NCBI GenBank assembly: GCA_023053545.1
Contig: JAKZAN010000002.1
Span: 12,582,790-12,646,789, forward strand
Reading direction: 5' to 3'
Source of the DNA: Lepidurus packardi
Taxonomy: Eukaryota; Arthropoda; Branchiopoda; Notostraca; Triopsidae
DNA length: 64,000 bases
Shown here piece after piece: positions 34,872-46,384 of this stretch. Both the position numbers and the translations under genes were made by a program. How positions within the stretch are numbered: the first letter of the stretch is position 1; each line of letters starts with the position of its first letter. The notes under the pieces are model-generated. The model was not told the origin of the DNA. It ran no database searches and saw only the letters and a program-made list of their open reading frames with translations.

Positions 34872-35516
34872 TTAGTATTTGGCGGGTTGGTAGGCGGGCT
34901 TGGCGTAGGAAGTAGTGGGGGTATACGCCTTGTAGTCACCAGAGTACTGGACATCAGCAACATAGCCGCTGTAGCCATCGACGTAGTAGTTGACAGTCTA
35001 CGAAAAGAGAACGATTATGAGTCAAACTGAAGCGTCCGATGAAACCCAAGATGTACCTGACGACGGCCATCGGGGAGTACGACGTAGTAAGATCCCTTGG
35101 TGTTGTCACCGTTGCGGTTTTCTTGGTGTCCCATGTCTACGTAGTAGTCATCCTTGACGGCCCAGTCGAAGTTGTAATAAGCTGGAGCATAGGATTCTTT
35201 GTAGGCCGGGGCAGAGTACGACGGAGCGGAGTAGGATTGCTTGTTGTACACGTCAACAGCGGAAGCAGCCGCGATAAAGGCGAGGACCAAGAAAACCTGT
35301 TTTGAAATCAAACTTCGTTAAATTTTAGTTACATTGGTAAACAAACAAATCGTGTTAAAATTCGGTACTTGCTCCTTTACAAAGGTTCGGTTCAACTATA
35401 ACTAAATCGTTAAATTACCAAAGTTACATTTAAAAATCAAAGGTACGTTGATTCCAAGTTATTGTTTAAGTGTAATTTAACGTAAGAATTAAGAATAAAT
35501 AATCTTATACCTTCAT
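34872..35516 (-). CDS. RR-type cuticle protein G (chitin-binding)
   Basis: Exons 35516-35511, 35296-35057 and 34997-34872 give 123 residues. Same type as A and D, with the short SYAKPAYQPAKY tail shared with D. Structure, signal peptide and RR domain are as described for A. Confidence 0.93.
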
Positions 35517-35568
35517 GATTGTTCGGAAAATGTTTGCTTGCTTGTTCAATGAAGCTAAAGCTGTTGTG

Positions 35569-35601
35569 TACTGTTTCCCCAGTCTGCGCTCGGTACTTAT
35601 A
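35569..35601 (-). promoter_or_regulatory. Core promoter of cuticle gene G
   Basis: Minus-strand TATAAGT (35601-35595) and ACAGTA initiator (35574-35569). Confidence 0.65.
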
Positions 35602-35619
35602 CTCTCTAGAGAAATTGTA

Positions 35620-37178
35620 CTTCGTTTGCAACCAAACTCGCTTTACAGATTTTCCTACCACACCCGCTGCGTGCCCTCTTTTCGACTGCATATCAAAAAG
35701 GTGTGTGCTTTTTGTTTTTTTCACTTGCTCTTGACCCTTATATAAACACTATAACGTGCCAATGATGGAGAGTTTTTAGTGGGCAGGTTGTACTTGTTAC
35801 CTCTCAAATTCCCACGTTGCAAGTACGGCAAGTGAAAGTGGTTCATATCATTTCATATTTAGAAAAAGCCAGTCTGGAGCATGTGTAGGGAATTGCGGAG
35901 TAATTTCTTACCAGCAAAACGCTTGGAAACGAAAGTTGTTTCACTTTTGAGCTGTCACAACCCAAATAATGATGCTATAGAAGCTTATCTTGTCATCAAA
36001 AATTGTCCGGTTACCAAACCTGTTACATATCGAGCCAATTACTATGACTAAAAGCTTAGTTGCTCTCTTTAATTACGTATTCAGATTAAGGCCAAATTGA
36101 TTGGATCATTGTGTAATGTCTTTTCAAATTCTTTTGTTATTTTATGTCACACCGACTTAATGACATTTTTTTATTTATTATGGCAGATACAGTAGTTTGC
36201 CCATGGAAGAGAGCCCAGAAGCCAGATCTTCTTTACATTTCAGAATAAGCGAGACTGGAAAAAGAACGTTCGAGAATAGAACATTCATTTGAGGAAGGAC
36301 AAGAGAGCTTGATCAACTCCATCATGTGAAGATTTCAAGGGCAAAACAATATCCGTAAGGATGTTTATATACCACGCTCAGGAAGGTTCCCATTGCACCG
36401 AGGACGGTACAACGGCAAGGTCCCGTAAGCGTTTGGCCCAAAACATGGGGCAAATAAACGGCACATCACCACAGGACGCGTGCCAAAAGCTCACGGCATC
36501 ATAACTGGTTCACCGTATACCGGTTATGTAATGGCGAGAGTAAACAATCCGAATTTTGTAGATGCCCTTGTAAATTAGTTCAAGCGCGTAAAGACTTGAT
36601 TAAGCATTCAAAAGAAAGCTTGTTGGACGTGTCTTAGCATAAGTCGTCTCGATTTTTTATGCGCTTGAAAGTAAAGTCACAGGCTGCATGAAAAGGCTAG
36701 AAGGATAGGGAAATTTGAATCGTTTTGTCAGTTTTATTTACCAACTACTCAGTTAATATAGAAGATAGACATAGGGAGTTTTGAGCCAGAACAAACAACT
36801 TTTCATGCTCTATCCAATTTAATCATAAAATGCTCGACCTTACTCCACCTTTATTGAAACATGGTTGCTGTTACTAACAGGATTTATAAGCTAAAGCATA
36901 AAAAAGGAGACAAGTCTCAAATTACACTAGGTTGGTAATCTAAAATGGTCTCAGCATATTTTGAGAAGAGGTTGCTAACTGTACAATGGACTTTGTTATT
37001 GCAGTTCGCACAAGTTATTTGCATCTCATATCTTACAATTTAAGTTGGAATTACAACTCACTAGCTCTATTCAAGGCCAAACACTGAGCATCACTGCTTC
37101 TGCCGTATAATCTCAAGTTCTATGACCTCAGTCTTTCGTTTCATCTTACGCCGAGCACATCTGTGAGCCAAAAGTATC
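35620..37178. other. Intergenic region between cuticle gene G and CYP1
   Basis: 35620-36050 is a diverged copy of the spacer block seen upstream of A, D and H. From about 36180 to 36660 the base composition is less AT-rich and looks gene-like (GAAGAGAGCCCAGAAGCCAG, GGACGGTACAACGGCAAGG), but every frame is interrupted by stops and I recognise no family. It may be a decayed gene or transposon fragment. 36660-37120 shows nothing further apart from the CYP1 5' flank. Confidence 0.4.
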
Positions 37179-40100
37179 ATGTTAGTACCCATTCTAATAG
37201 CCGTGATACTCGGCTACCTTACCTACAAGCTAAATGCTAGGCCTGCCAACTTCCCAAACGGTAATTCCCATTGCTTTTCTCCATCTTTTCTCCATCTCCT
37301 TTAATTTAATTCATTTCCAATTTGTATTTCATTTAATTTCTCGATCATTCGATCCAAAATACAATCGCAGGGCCATGGAATCTGCCCATTGTCGGGTACT
37401 TGCCCTTCTTGGGTACTTACCCACACCTGACGTTCCGAGATTTGTCCAAAAAATATGGCGATATCTTTAGCGTGAATATGGGTGGCTACCGTGCGGTTGT
37501 CTTAAGTTCGTATGAGATGATTCGAGATGCCTTGAAAGAGGAAAGCTTCACTGGCCGTCCAATTCTGGCTTTCTTCCAATTCCGCTCAGAAGATAAAGGT
37601 AAAGTTCTATAAACCCCCTTTAAATAAGCGATCCATTTTGTTTACTAATTCTTGTTGTATATTTACTGTATAATAGGACTTATCTTCTCTAGTGGTCATA
37701 CTTGGCAAGAAACGCGTCGTTTTACGCTCAGGAATCTGAGAGATTTCGGATTGGGCAAAACTAGTCTCGAGAGGGTAGTCCAGGAAGAAATCCGCGAATT
37801 GATCGAGACTCACAGGTAAAGGATTCTCACATTTGAAGTCTCGCGAGTTTAATTGATCGCAATTTTATTTGAAATTTATCGCAAGTTTAATTAAAAATAA
37901 CAATTCAAGATTGACATTGCTTTATAAGGCGCACAGCTGGGAAACCTGTCAGGCTTCATAATACTTTCAATTTGGCAGTAGTCAACGCATTATGGACTAT
38001 TACTGCCGGCCAGCGGTTTGATTTGGATGATCCTAGAGCGACAGCTTTTGTAAACCAATTGAATAAGTAAATGTTGTATTTTTTAAAAAAATCTGAGTAT
38101 AAACTCTTTACAAATGACTTGCTTTTGTTTACAGATCCATCAATGAGGGTTCTAATTTCACGCAACTTATTCCAATAGTAGTCAAGTTAAAAGGCTTTTC
38201 AGCTCATTTAAGAGCGTTCGTAAACGCTTCGAAATCTAGATATTTGGTAAGTGCAAGTTCTTTTCCATGCAAATTACACAGATTTCTAAAGATTATTTTT
38301 TAAGACTATTATTAGGGAGCATCAACGGGTACATAAGGAAGGTGATCAGAGTGATTTCATACACGTGTTTTTGGATAAGAGCCAGGAAGATGAAAAGAAA
38401 GGGAAATCTACACCGTTTACTGGCGAAGAAGGAAGTAAGTTAAACTATTTTCCATGAAATAGACTTTTACTGTTTGAAATGTAGTCAGAAATTTGATGGT
38501 CACAACGATGGATTTGTTCACTGCGGGTTCGGAAACTACATCGACCACATTGCTATGGGTTTTCTTATTATTAGCCACACGTCCCGATGTTCAGGAGAAA
38601 GTTCAAGATGAATTGGATTGTGTAGTTGGAAAGGAAAGATTGCCTTCCATGGATGACAAACCGAGGTAATTTTTATTCTATTTTTTTACGTTAATTCAGT
38701 AAAGCTTGTACCCTTGTTGTATACTACAACATTAAGTACGTACGAATAAAGCCTTGGTTCAATTTTTCTTAAATTTATCTAATTTTTCTTAAATTTTCTT
38801 AAATTTATCTAATTTTTCTTAATTTTTCTTAAATTTATCTAATTTTTCTTAAATTTTCTTAAATTTATCTAATTTTTCTTAAATTTTCTTAAATTTATCT
38901 AATTTTTCTTAAATTTTCTTAAATTTATCTAATTTTTCTTAAATTTATCTAATTTTTCTTAATTTTTCTTAAATTTATCTAATTTTTCTTAAATTTTCTT
39001 AAATTTATCTAATTTTTCTTAAATTTTCTTAAATTTATCTAATTTTTCTTAAATTTATCTAATTTTTCTTAAATTTATCTAATTTTTCTTAAATTTTCTT
39101 AAATTTATCTAATTTTTCTTAAATTTATCTAATTTTTCTTAATTTTTCTTAAATTTATCTAATTTTTCTTAAATTTTCTTAAATTTATCTAATTTTTCTT
39201 AAATTTTCTTAAATTTATCTAATTTTTCTTAAATTTTCCTAAATTTATCTAATTTTTCTTAAATTTTCTTAAATTTATCTAATTTTTCTTAAATTTTCTT
39301 AAATTTATCTAATTTTTCTTAAATTTTCCTAAATTTATCTAATTTTTCTTAAATTTTCTTAAATTTATCTAATTTTTCTTAAATTTTCTTAAATTTATCT
39401 AATTTATATTTTATTAAAAATTTATAATAAATTTATCTTAAATTTATCTCAATAAATTTATCGACTTAAGCCGTTTAATTAGTATGGTTAATGTTAGATA
39501 TTAAAATTGCCAAGTTTTATTCCTTGATGCTTGTATTAGTATGCCGTATACTGAAGCAGTATTGATGGAATGCCAAAGATTCGCTTCCTTGGCACCATTA
39601 AGCGTTTCACACGCTACCACAACTGATACACGTAAGTGTACCATCTTAAATTGTGTTTGGAAATTATGCTATTGAAATCTGAAATTCAAATCAAAATTAT
39701 ACATTTTGAAATGGACCATTATAAATTGGTTAATTAATTACATTTTTCAAATTATTATTGATATTACTGTGTTATAATAGAGTTTAAGGGGTACACGATT
39801 CCGAAGGGTACTATTGTTATACCAAACCTGTACCAAGTAATGCGCGACCCGGCAATTTGGGAAAAACCTGAGGAGTTTTACCCTGAACATTTCTTAACGG
39901 AAGATGGTCAAGTTAAAAATGTTGAACAACACATCCCGTTTTCTACTGGTAATTTTTTAAAATTTTATTTCTTGTAAATCATGATGCCTGTTATGTGTAG
40001 GAAAGAGACTGTGTTTAGGAGAAGGTTTGGCTAGAATGGAACTGTTTCTTTTCGCTACCGCTTTGTTGCAACAATTCAAATTTACTTTCCCCGTGTATCA

Positions 40101-40182
40101 GCCTAAACCAACTTTGGTTCCACCTCCTAATGCGTTCCTTTGTCCAGCCCCGTTTGATGTCATCTTAACTACAAGGACTTGA
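37179..40182 (+). CDS. CYP1: CYP2-clan cytochrome P450, intact
   Basis: Ten exons: 37179-37260, 37371-37598, 37677-37815, 37929-38066, 38135-38246, 38305-38434, 38485-38665, 39540-39631, 39781-39948 and 40001-40182, giving 483 residues. [20 protein letters not shown] is an ER signal anchor. The C-helix W-x-x-x-R is in HTWQETRR. The I-helix oxygen-activation motif AGSETTS is at 290-296, K-helix ExxR is ECQR at 347-350, PEEFYPEHF is the PERF-like motif, and the heme loop FSTGKRLCLG ends the pattern with Cys428. The product should be a microsomal haem monooxygenase of xenobiotics or endogenous lipids. The substrate cannot be told. The tandem family resembles the Daphnia CYP2-clan expansion (CYP370-like), an inference. 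Intron 7 is enlarged by a satellite. Confidence 0.94.
38756..39412. repeat. Satellite-like tandem array in CYP1 intron 7
   Basis: About 650 bp composed of AAATTTATCTAATTTTTCTT units (20 bp) alternating with AAATTTTCTT (10 bp). The higher-order 30-bp unit is repeated some twenty times with very few substitutions (two TTTTCCT variants near 39230 and 39320). Homogeneity suggests recent expansion. Collapse or expansion in the assembly is possible. Confidence 0.95.
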
Positions 40183-40461
40183 ACATCGATACAAAGGAAA
40201 GGATTGTCTTCCCAACTGTAATGTAATTTTGCATGGTAATTGTGGCAATTAGAGGAGTATGTAGTAGCCATTAATCCTTGAGTAAATTGAATAAAGCCGT
40301 AAAATGCTCTACTCGCCGCGCAATACATAAGCAAGTACATTTGCACTCGCCAGTATTGTAGGAGATTATTAGGCAGATAAATAGTGTATTTATAGCTGTA
40401 CATGGTACATTTAGAAGTCAAGTAGAAATCAAGAGAAATCAAAGGATTTAGACGATTTTCT
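40183..40461. other. Tail-to-tail interval between CYP1 and cuticle gene H
   Basis: About 280 bp shared by the two convergent 3' ends. No feature beyond probable 3' UTRs. Confidence 0.6.
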
Positions 40462-41095
40462 TTAGTATTGGGCGGATTTGTAACCAGGTTGGGCATAAGT
40501 ATTAGCCTTGTAGTCACCAGAGTACTGGACATCAGCAACATAGCCGCTGTAGCCATCGACGTAGTAGTTGACAGTCTACGAAAAGAGAACGATTATGAGT
40601 CAAACTGTAGCGTCGAATGAAACCTAAAGATGTACCTGACGACGGCCATCGGGGAGTACGACGTAGTAAGATCCCTTGGTGTTGTCACCGTTGCGGTTTT
40701 CTTGGTGTCCCATGTCTACGTAGTAGTCATCCTTGACGGCCCAGTCGAAGTTGTAGTAAGCTGGGGCATAGGATTCTTTGTAGGCCGGGGCAGAGTACGA
40801 TGGAGCGGAGTAGGATTGCTTGTTGTACACGTCAACAGCGGAAGCAGCCGCGATAAAGGCGAGGACCAAGAAGACCTGTTTTGAAATCAAAATTCATTAA
40901 ATTTTAGTTACATTGGTAAACAAACAAATCGTGTTAAAATTCTGTACTTGCACCTTTACAAAGGTTCAGTTCAACTATAACTAAATCGTTAAATTACCAA
41001 AGTTACATTTAAAAATCAAAGGTACGTTGATTCCAAGTTATTGTTTAAGTGTAATTTAACGTAAGAATTAAGAATAAATAATCTTATACCTTCAT
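40462..41095 (-). CDS. RR-type cuticle protein H, recombinant (A-type exons 1-2, C-type exon 3)
   Basis: Exons 41095-41090, 40875-40636 and 40575-40462 give 119 residues. Exons 1-2 and intron 1 match A/D/G (VFLVLAFIAAASAVDVYNKQ, APAYKESYAPAYYNFDW). Exon 3 ends NTYAQPGYKSAQY like C/F instead of the PAYQP tail. The RR domain is complete. The join lies within or next to intron 2, which is nearly identical in all paralogues. Confidence 0.92.
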
Positions 41096-41147
41096 GATTG
41101 TTCAGAAAATGTTTGCTTGCTTGTTGAATGAAGCTAAAGCTGTTGTG

Positions 41148-41180
41148 TACTGTTTCCCCAGTCTGCGCTTGGTACTTATA
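41148..41180 (-). promoter_or_regulatory. Core promoter of cuticle gene H
   Basis: Minus-strand TATAAGT (41180-41174) and ACAGTA initiator (41153-41148), the A-type arrangement. Confidence 0.65.
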
Positions 41181-41189
41181 CTCTCTAGA

Positions 41190-42411
41190 GAAATTGTACT
41201 TCGTTTGCAACCAAACTCGGTTTACAGATTTTCCTACCACACCCGCTGCGTGCCCTCTTTTCGACTGCATACAAAAAAGGTGTGTGGTTTGTGTTTTTTC
41301 ACTTGCTCTTGACCCTTATATAAACACTATAACGTGCCAAAGATGGAGAGTCTTTAGTGGGCAGGTTGTAGTTGTTACCTCTCAAATTCCCACGTTGCAA
41401 GTACTGCAAGTGAAAGTGGTTCATGTCACGTCAACTTCTTTATATAATTAAAAAAAATCTACTCAGGCAGTATGTGTTGGGAATGGCGGTAGCAGAGCAA
41501 AAATGTTTGAAAGGCGAAAATGGTTTCACTTTTGAGCTAAGGATATTAGAAGCTTATCTTGTCGCTAAGAAATTGGCCGGTCACAACACGTGTTACATTT
41601 TGAGCAATATGTATAAGCATAATTACGTATTTTTATTAGAAACAAATTAACCAGCTCTGGAATTTCTTCTTTATTTGTCGCCTTTTTTTACAAATCAAAT
41701 TTGGGAAATTGGTCAGGTTAACAGGAACACGATAGATTTTGCAAGCCATTGACAATTCAGATCTAGAGATCGTGGGCTTTACGGCCGATTTCATGTTCGA
41801 ATTATGGGGCGCAATTAGGTATGCCAAAGCTAGAAGACTGTGGAATTAGCAAAGAGATTTTTTCTTTGTGACAAATTGCAACACTTTGAAACCAGGAACC
41901 ATAGGTTTTGTACTTTTTCTCAATGAAGAGGGATTAGCTTCTCGAATAAAGGGCAATCGATAAAGAAATTGAAGACTATCAGAACCACAGATTAGAATTA
42001 ATTGAATTAATTGAAGATTATCAGAACCACACTATAAAGTGTAGAACGGGAAGATATCTATGCTATCGTATTGTGTAAACTTTAATGCTGTGATCAAATC
42101 TAAATACGAAATTCCATTTTAATAAAGAAGAGCCCTTGACATTACATGGTAGCTGCTTTTGAAAATTCGTACGTTTCATGTAAATCATTTCAATTGGTCT
42201 AGAGAAGGATGCTAGTTTTACCGTTTGGTAGTTTAAATATTGGTTAATGTTAGTTTGGGTTAACGTTTCTGATTAACGTTAACGATGATCTTACACACTT
42301 CCTTCTTCGCTAGACACGAAATTGGTTTCAAGCTTATTGACGATAAATATTGTATTTAAGTTCTCACACACGCATTCAGACCATCGCACAGAAAAATTCG
42401 TTTGCGGGTTC
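41190..42411. repeat. Duplicated spacer block, copy 3 (between H and I)
   Basis: Homologous to 19040-20320 and to the block split by the gypsy element. At about 42075 it reads TTTAATGCTGTGATCAAATC, a second unoccupied version of the gypsy target. No gene supported. Confidence 0.8.
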
Positions 42412-42923
42412 TTAGTATTTGGCGGGTTGTTGGTAAGCGGGTTGGTAGGCGGGTTTGGCGTAAGAAGTAGTAGGGGCATACGCCTTGTAGTCACCAGAGT
42501 ACTGGACATCAGCAACATAGCCGCTGTAGCCATCGACGTAGTAGTTGACAGTCTAATAAAAGAGAACGATTATGAGGCAAACTGTAGCGTCGAATGAAAC
42601 CAAAGATGTACCTGACGACGGCCATCGGGAAGTACGACGTAGTACGATCCTTTGGTGTTTTCACCGTTGCGGTTTTCTTGGTGTCCCATGTCTACGTAGT
42701 AGTCATCCTTGACGGCCCAGTCGAAGTTGTAGTAAGCTGGTCCATAGGATTCTTTGTAGTCTGAGCCCGAGTACGACGGAGAGCCGTAGGATTCCTTTTT
42801 GTACACGCTAACAGCGGTGGCGGCCGCAACTACAGCGAGGACCAAGATGACCTGTTATGTAACGAAATGAAATAGATGTTAAGTCACTTCTCTTGCAGAA
42901 CTCAAAGCAGTACTTACCTTCAT
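42412..42923 (-). CDS. RR-type cuticle protein I, recombinant (C-like exons 1-2, B-type exon 3)
   Basis: Exons 42923-42918, 42851-42612 and 42552-42412 give 128 residues. The signal peptide VILVLAVVAAATAV and spacer YGSPSYSGSDYKESYGPA are C/F-like, and the upstream sequence (CTTACCTTCATGATTATTGA) is also C/F-like. Exon 3 carries the B/E tail (YAPTTSYAKPAYQPAYQQPAKY). It is the reciprocal arrangement to gene H. Confidence 0.92.
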
Positions 42924-43010
42924 GATTATTGAGTTTTTTTTTTTTTTTTGCTTTTGATGCTTGCTGGATGAAGCTAGAAGCTATTGTGTGATGTTTTGGA
43001 ATCAGATTCC

Positions 43011-43021
43011 TTATATTTATA
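43011..43021 (-). promoter_or_regulatory. TATA box of cuticle gene I
   Basis: Minus-strand TATAAATATAA about 90 bases before the ATG. Confidence 0.55.
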
Positions 43022-43029
43022 CTCTGGAG

Positions 43030-44304
43030 GCATTGTATATCTGTTCAGTACCTTAAATAAAGTCACTTTGCAAGATACCACACCCTGTTGTATCCCCCTC
43101 ACATTCATATATCCAGAATTCACAACTTTTCTCTGCACTTGAACCTTTTTTTACTGTAACGAATAAGAGCACGCTTGGGGCAAAGTCGTTGAGCAAAGTT
43201 GTCCAGCGTAATCATTCAAACGAAAGTTGTTTTCTCATAACGTCTTAATGCACTTATAAGAACTCGTTCTTTTGCGGTTGGTAAAAGTTCAGCAAGGTAG
43301 GAAAGAGGTAATGTTAAGCTATGTATCGATACGCGATGGCGTCAATTATGTATTTGGATTATAACTTATTTTGTAGAAGTAGCGAATTAAGAAGAATTTC
43401 TTAACACACATCGTTCCTTAGGGAAAATCTGAGTAATTTCTTTCCTAGACCGATTAAAAACCCCATATAGACTTACAGAATCTAGCAAGGGTAGAAAAAA
43501 GGAAAACCCACTCCTTTCAAAGATTCAAAATAGCAATTTCTATTTATCAATCTAGTTCATAGTTCTAGTTTCTAGTTCTGACCATTTTCAAACTTATTAT
43601 AGAATTTCCAATAGAGTAAAACGTTACGTTGGCATGAAAGTTAACTTATAACAGTAGTTATAATAGTAGCAGTTCTTCTTGGAAAATCAATTGCTAGGCA
43701 GTGTTTGTATATATTTCATTCGTGACAAGAGAAAAACGATCTTGTGTGAGTCATAAACAAATAGTGTCGCTCTGTACAACAAACGAGACTTTAAATGTTC
43801 CTGGAAGCTTGGGGGTCATGATTGATGCAGTCAATCCAATTGTATGTTAGAGAAAACAGTTATTTTTTCCTGACAGTAAATGTTTCCTGACAGTAAATGT
43901 TTCCTGTAATTATTTGGAATTATATATAAAAAAAACTGTTAACGGCATTAAATTAGAAAATTATTATCATTTATAATATGTAGAATAATTAGGCAAAGTA
44001 GATCCAAGTTATCGAAACTTCGATAGAGTTTCTACTAGTAGTCACTAATACAAGTTCACTCATAGTGCGAGTCGAGTGAAGTCGACTCTCACTAGGCATA
44101 GAAAAGGATTCATAGTTGCAAACATGGATAGATGCCAAGATGCATTCATGCGAATGTATAACTTTTGCCAGCTTGTCTTTTCATCTTTCCTGTTTCGCAA
44201 CATAGGGTGTGGCTGCTTAATGACCGCTTCCGCTAGCGTCATCACAGTCTCTTCTTCAGCCTTGATACGAACACGTGTGAACACAAAACGGATTTCCTAC
44301 AATT
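43030..44304. other. Intergenic region between cuticle gene I and the CYP2 pseudogene
   Basis: 43600-43930 matches the right end of block Q (21480-21840 and about 32465-32810), which elsewhere lies just 3' of a C/F-type gene; no such gene follows here. The rest is AT-rich, without supported genes. 44150-44300 resembles the 5' flank of CYP5 (62450-62620). Confidence 0.55.
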
Positions 44305-46384
44305 ATGTTGGTGCCCGTCTTAATAGCTCTGATTCTCGTCTACCTTTGCTACAAACTAAACGCCAGGCCCCCCAACTTTCCTAACTTTAAATTTAACTTT
44401 GCTCTAATCATACTTTGCAACCTGGTTTATTCTAATACAAATGAAATGACGCAGGACCATGGAATTTGCCGGTTGTTGGCTTCTTGCCGTTTATGGGTCG
44501 ACGTCCATACCTCACTTTACGAGATTTGTCAAAGAAGTATGGTGATATCTTTAGCATTAACATGGGCAGCTTTCGTGCGATTGTATTAAGTTCGTTTGAA
44601 ACGATTCGAGATGGTTTGAAGGAGAAAAACTTCACCGGACGTCCACCGTTGCGTTTCTTTAAGTTACGTTCCGACCAGAAAGGTAAAGTAGCTCCTGAGA
44701 ACGCGATTCTTTAGTCTTTCATAAATATATTTCTCCGCTTTAGGAATTATCTTGTCTGAAGGCCATACGTGGGTTGAACTGAGACGTTTTACGCTGAGAC
44801 ACCTAAAAGATTTGGGATTGGGCAAATCGAGTCTCGAGAGGGTGATCCAAGAAGAAATCCGGGAATTAATCGAGTCTCACAAGTGACTAATTTTTTGTAA
44901 AATACCTAAAGAACCTCTACAATCTTTAATTTTACCATCTTCAAGTTTAATTTAAATGAACGGACGAATGTAATTCTATTTTTTCGGGGGTTTTCAGGAA
45001 AAGTGTTGGAAAACCGATTCAATTGCGAAATACCTTTAATCTGACCGTTCTTATGGACGATCGTAACTGGTCAAAGATTCGATTTGGAGGATCCAAAGGC
45101 GAGGGCCATGTTAGATACGTTAACAAATTATTTTAAAAAAATTTAAAAAGTGACTTTTATGGATTTTTTAAACCAATGAACTCTTAGGAATATAGATGAA
45201 GATGTTACTTCTCGTTTAGCTGAATTTGTACCGATACTGAACTTGGTACAAAAGATTCCCAAGCACATGATTGCTTTTGATAAGGATGCAAAGGCTATGT
45301 TCAGGGTAATACTTTAAACATTCACTCTAATTTTCCAAATAAATATAAGGTTCTGGTGTCAGGAAATCATTAATGAGCATAAGCGAGTGCATAAAGAAGG
45401 CGATGCGAGTGACTTCATGCACGTGTTTTTGGACAGAATGCAACAAGACGAAAAGCAAGGAAAGTCCACACCTTTCACTGGCGAAGATGGAAGTAAAGTT
45501 GACATTATAACTTTACTTTTTGAATGATTGAGAATAAATGGTGGGTGGTATTGCTTGCAGTGGTTAACTTGATCATCACCACATTCGATTTGTTTCTTGC
45601 CGGCTCTGAAACTACGTCTACTACATTGTTGTGGGTTTTCTTGCTCTTAGCCACTCATCCTGATGTACAAGAGAAAGTACATGAAGAGTTGGATGCTGTG
45701 GTTGGCAAGGAAAGGTTTCCTTCTTATGATGATAGGACCAGGTTTGATTAACTTCGGCTCAAGATTGTATGACTCTTAATGAATTTGTTATGTTTGTATT
45801 TGGTTCCAGTATGCCGTACACTGAAGCTGTGTTGTTGGAATGCCAACGGTTTGGTTCTGTAGTACCCTTCGGCATTTTTCACTACGCTACAGCCGATACC
45901 AGTAACTGATTTTACAATAATTCAGATCTTGAAACCTAATAAACTTGACCTGGGAATTACAGAATTCAAAGGGTACGATATTCCTAAGGATACGATTGTT
46001 TTACCCAACATATACCAAGTTTTGCACGATCCAAAAACTTGGGAGAAACCAGAAGAGTTTTACCCAGAGCATTTCTTGACCAAAGATGGCCAAGTCAAAC
46101 ACGTTGAACAGCTTATCCCTTTTGCTATTGGTAATATAATGTTTAGATTCTGGTTTTCTGTGGCCATTCTAGAACGAACCTATAGTCTTTTTTTATGTAT
46201 AGGAAAGAGGGTTTGCCCAGGAGAAAGCTTGGCCCGGACTGAACTATTCCTTTTCTTTACTTCCTTGCTTCAACAATTCAAGTTCACTCTGCCGGCCGGA
46301 CAACCCAAACCTTCCTTGATTGGTGTTCCTGCTATTATCCTTTCTCCTCCTCCGTACGATGTCGTTTTATCTCTACGCAATTAG
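44305..46384 (+). pseudogene. CYP2: CYP2-clan cytochrome P450 pseudogene
   Basis: All ten exons are present (44305-about 44386, 44455-44682, 44744-44882, 44998-about 45127, 45188-45305, 45363-45492, 45561-45741, 45810-45901, 45963-46130 and 46203-46384), but three lesions break the gene. First, the exon 1 donor, AATG/GTAAAT in CYP3 and CYP5, reads AACTTTAAAT. Second, exon 4 lacks eight bases (AATGCGTT of CYP5) after 45051, shifting the frame. Third, the exon 4 donor, GTAAAA in CYP5, is gone. Elsewhere the exons stay open and keep the AGSETTS I-helix, ECQR and the GKRVCPG heme loop, so inactivation is recent. It is closest to CYP5. Confidence 0.88.

Noticed and set aside
38756-39412. Possible CRISPR-like array (regular short repeats)
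   Set aside because: The units are contiguous AT-rich satellite without unique spacers, in a eukaryotic intron.
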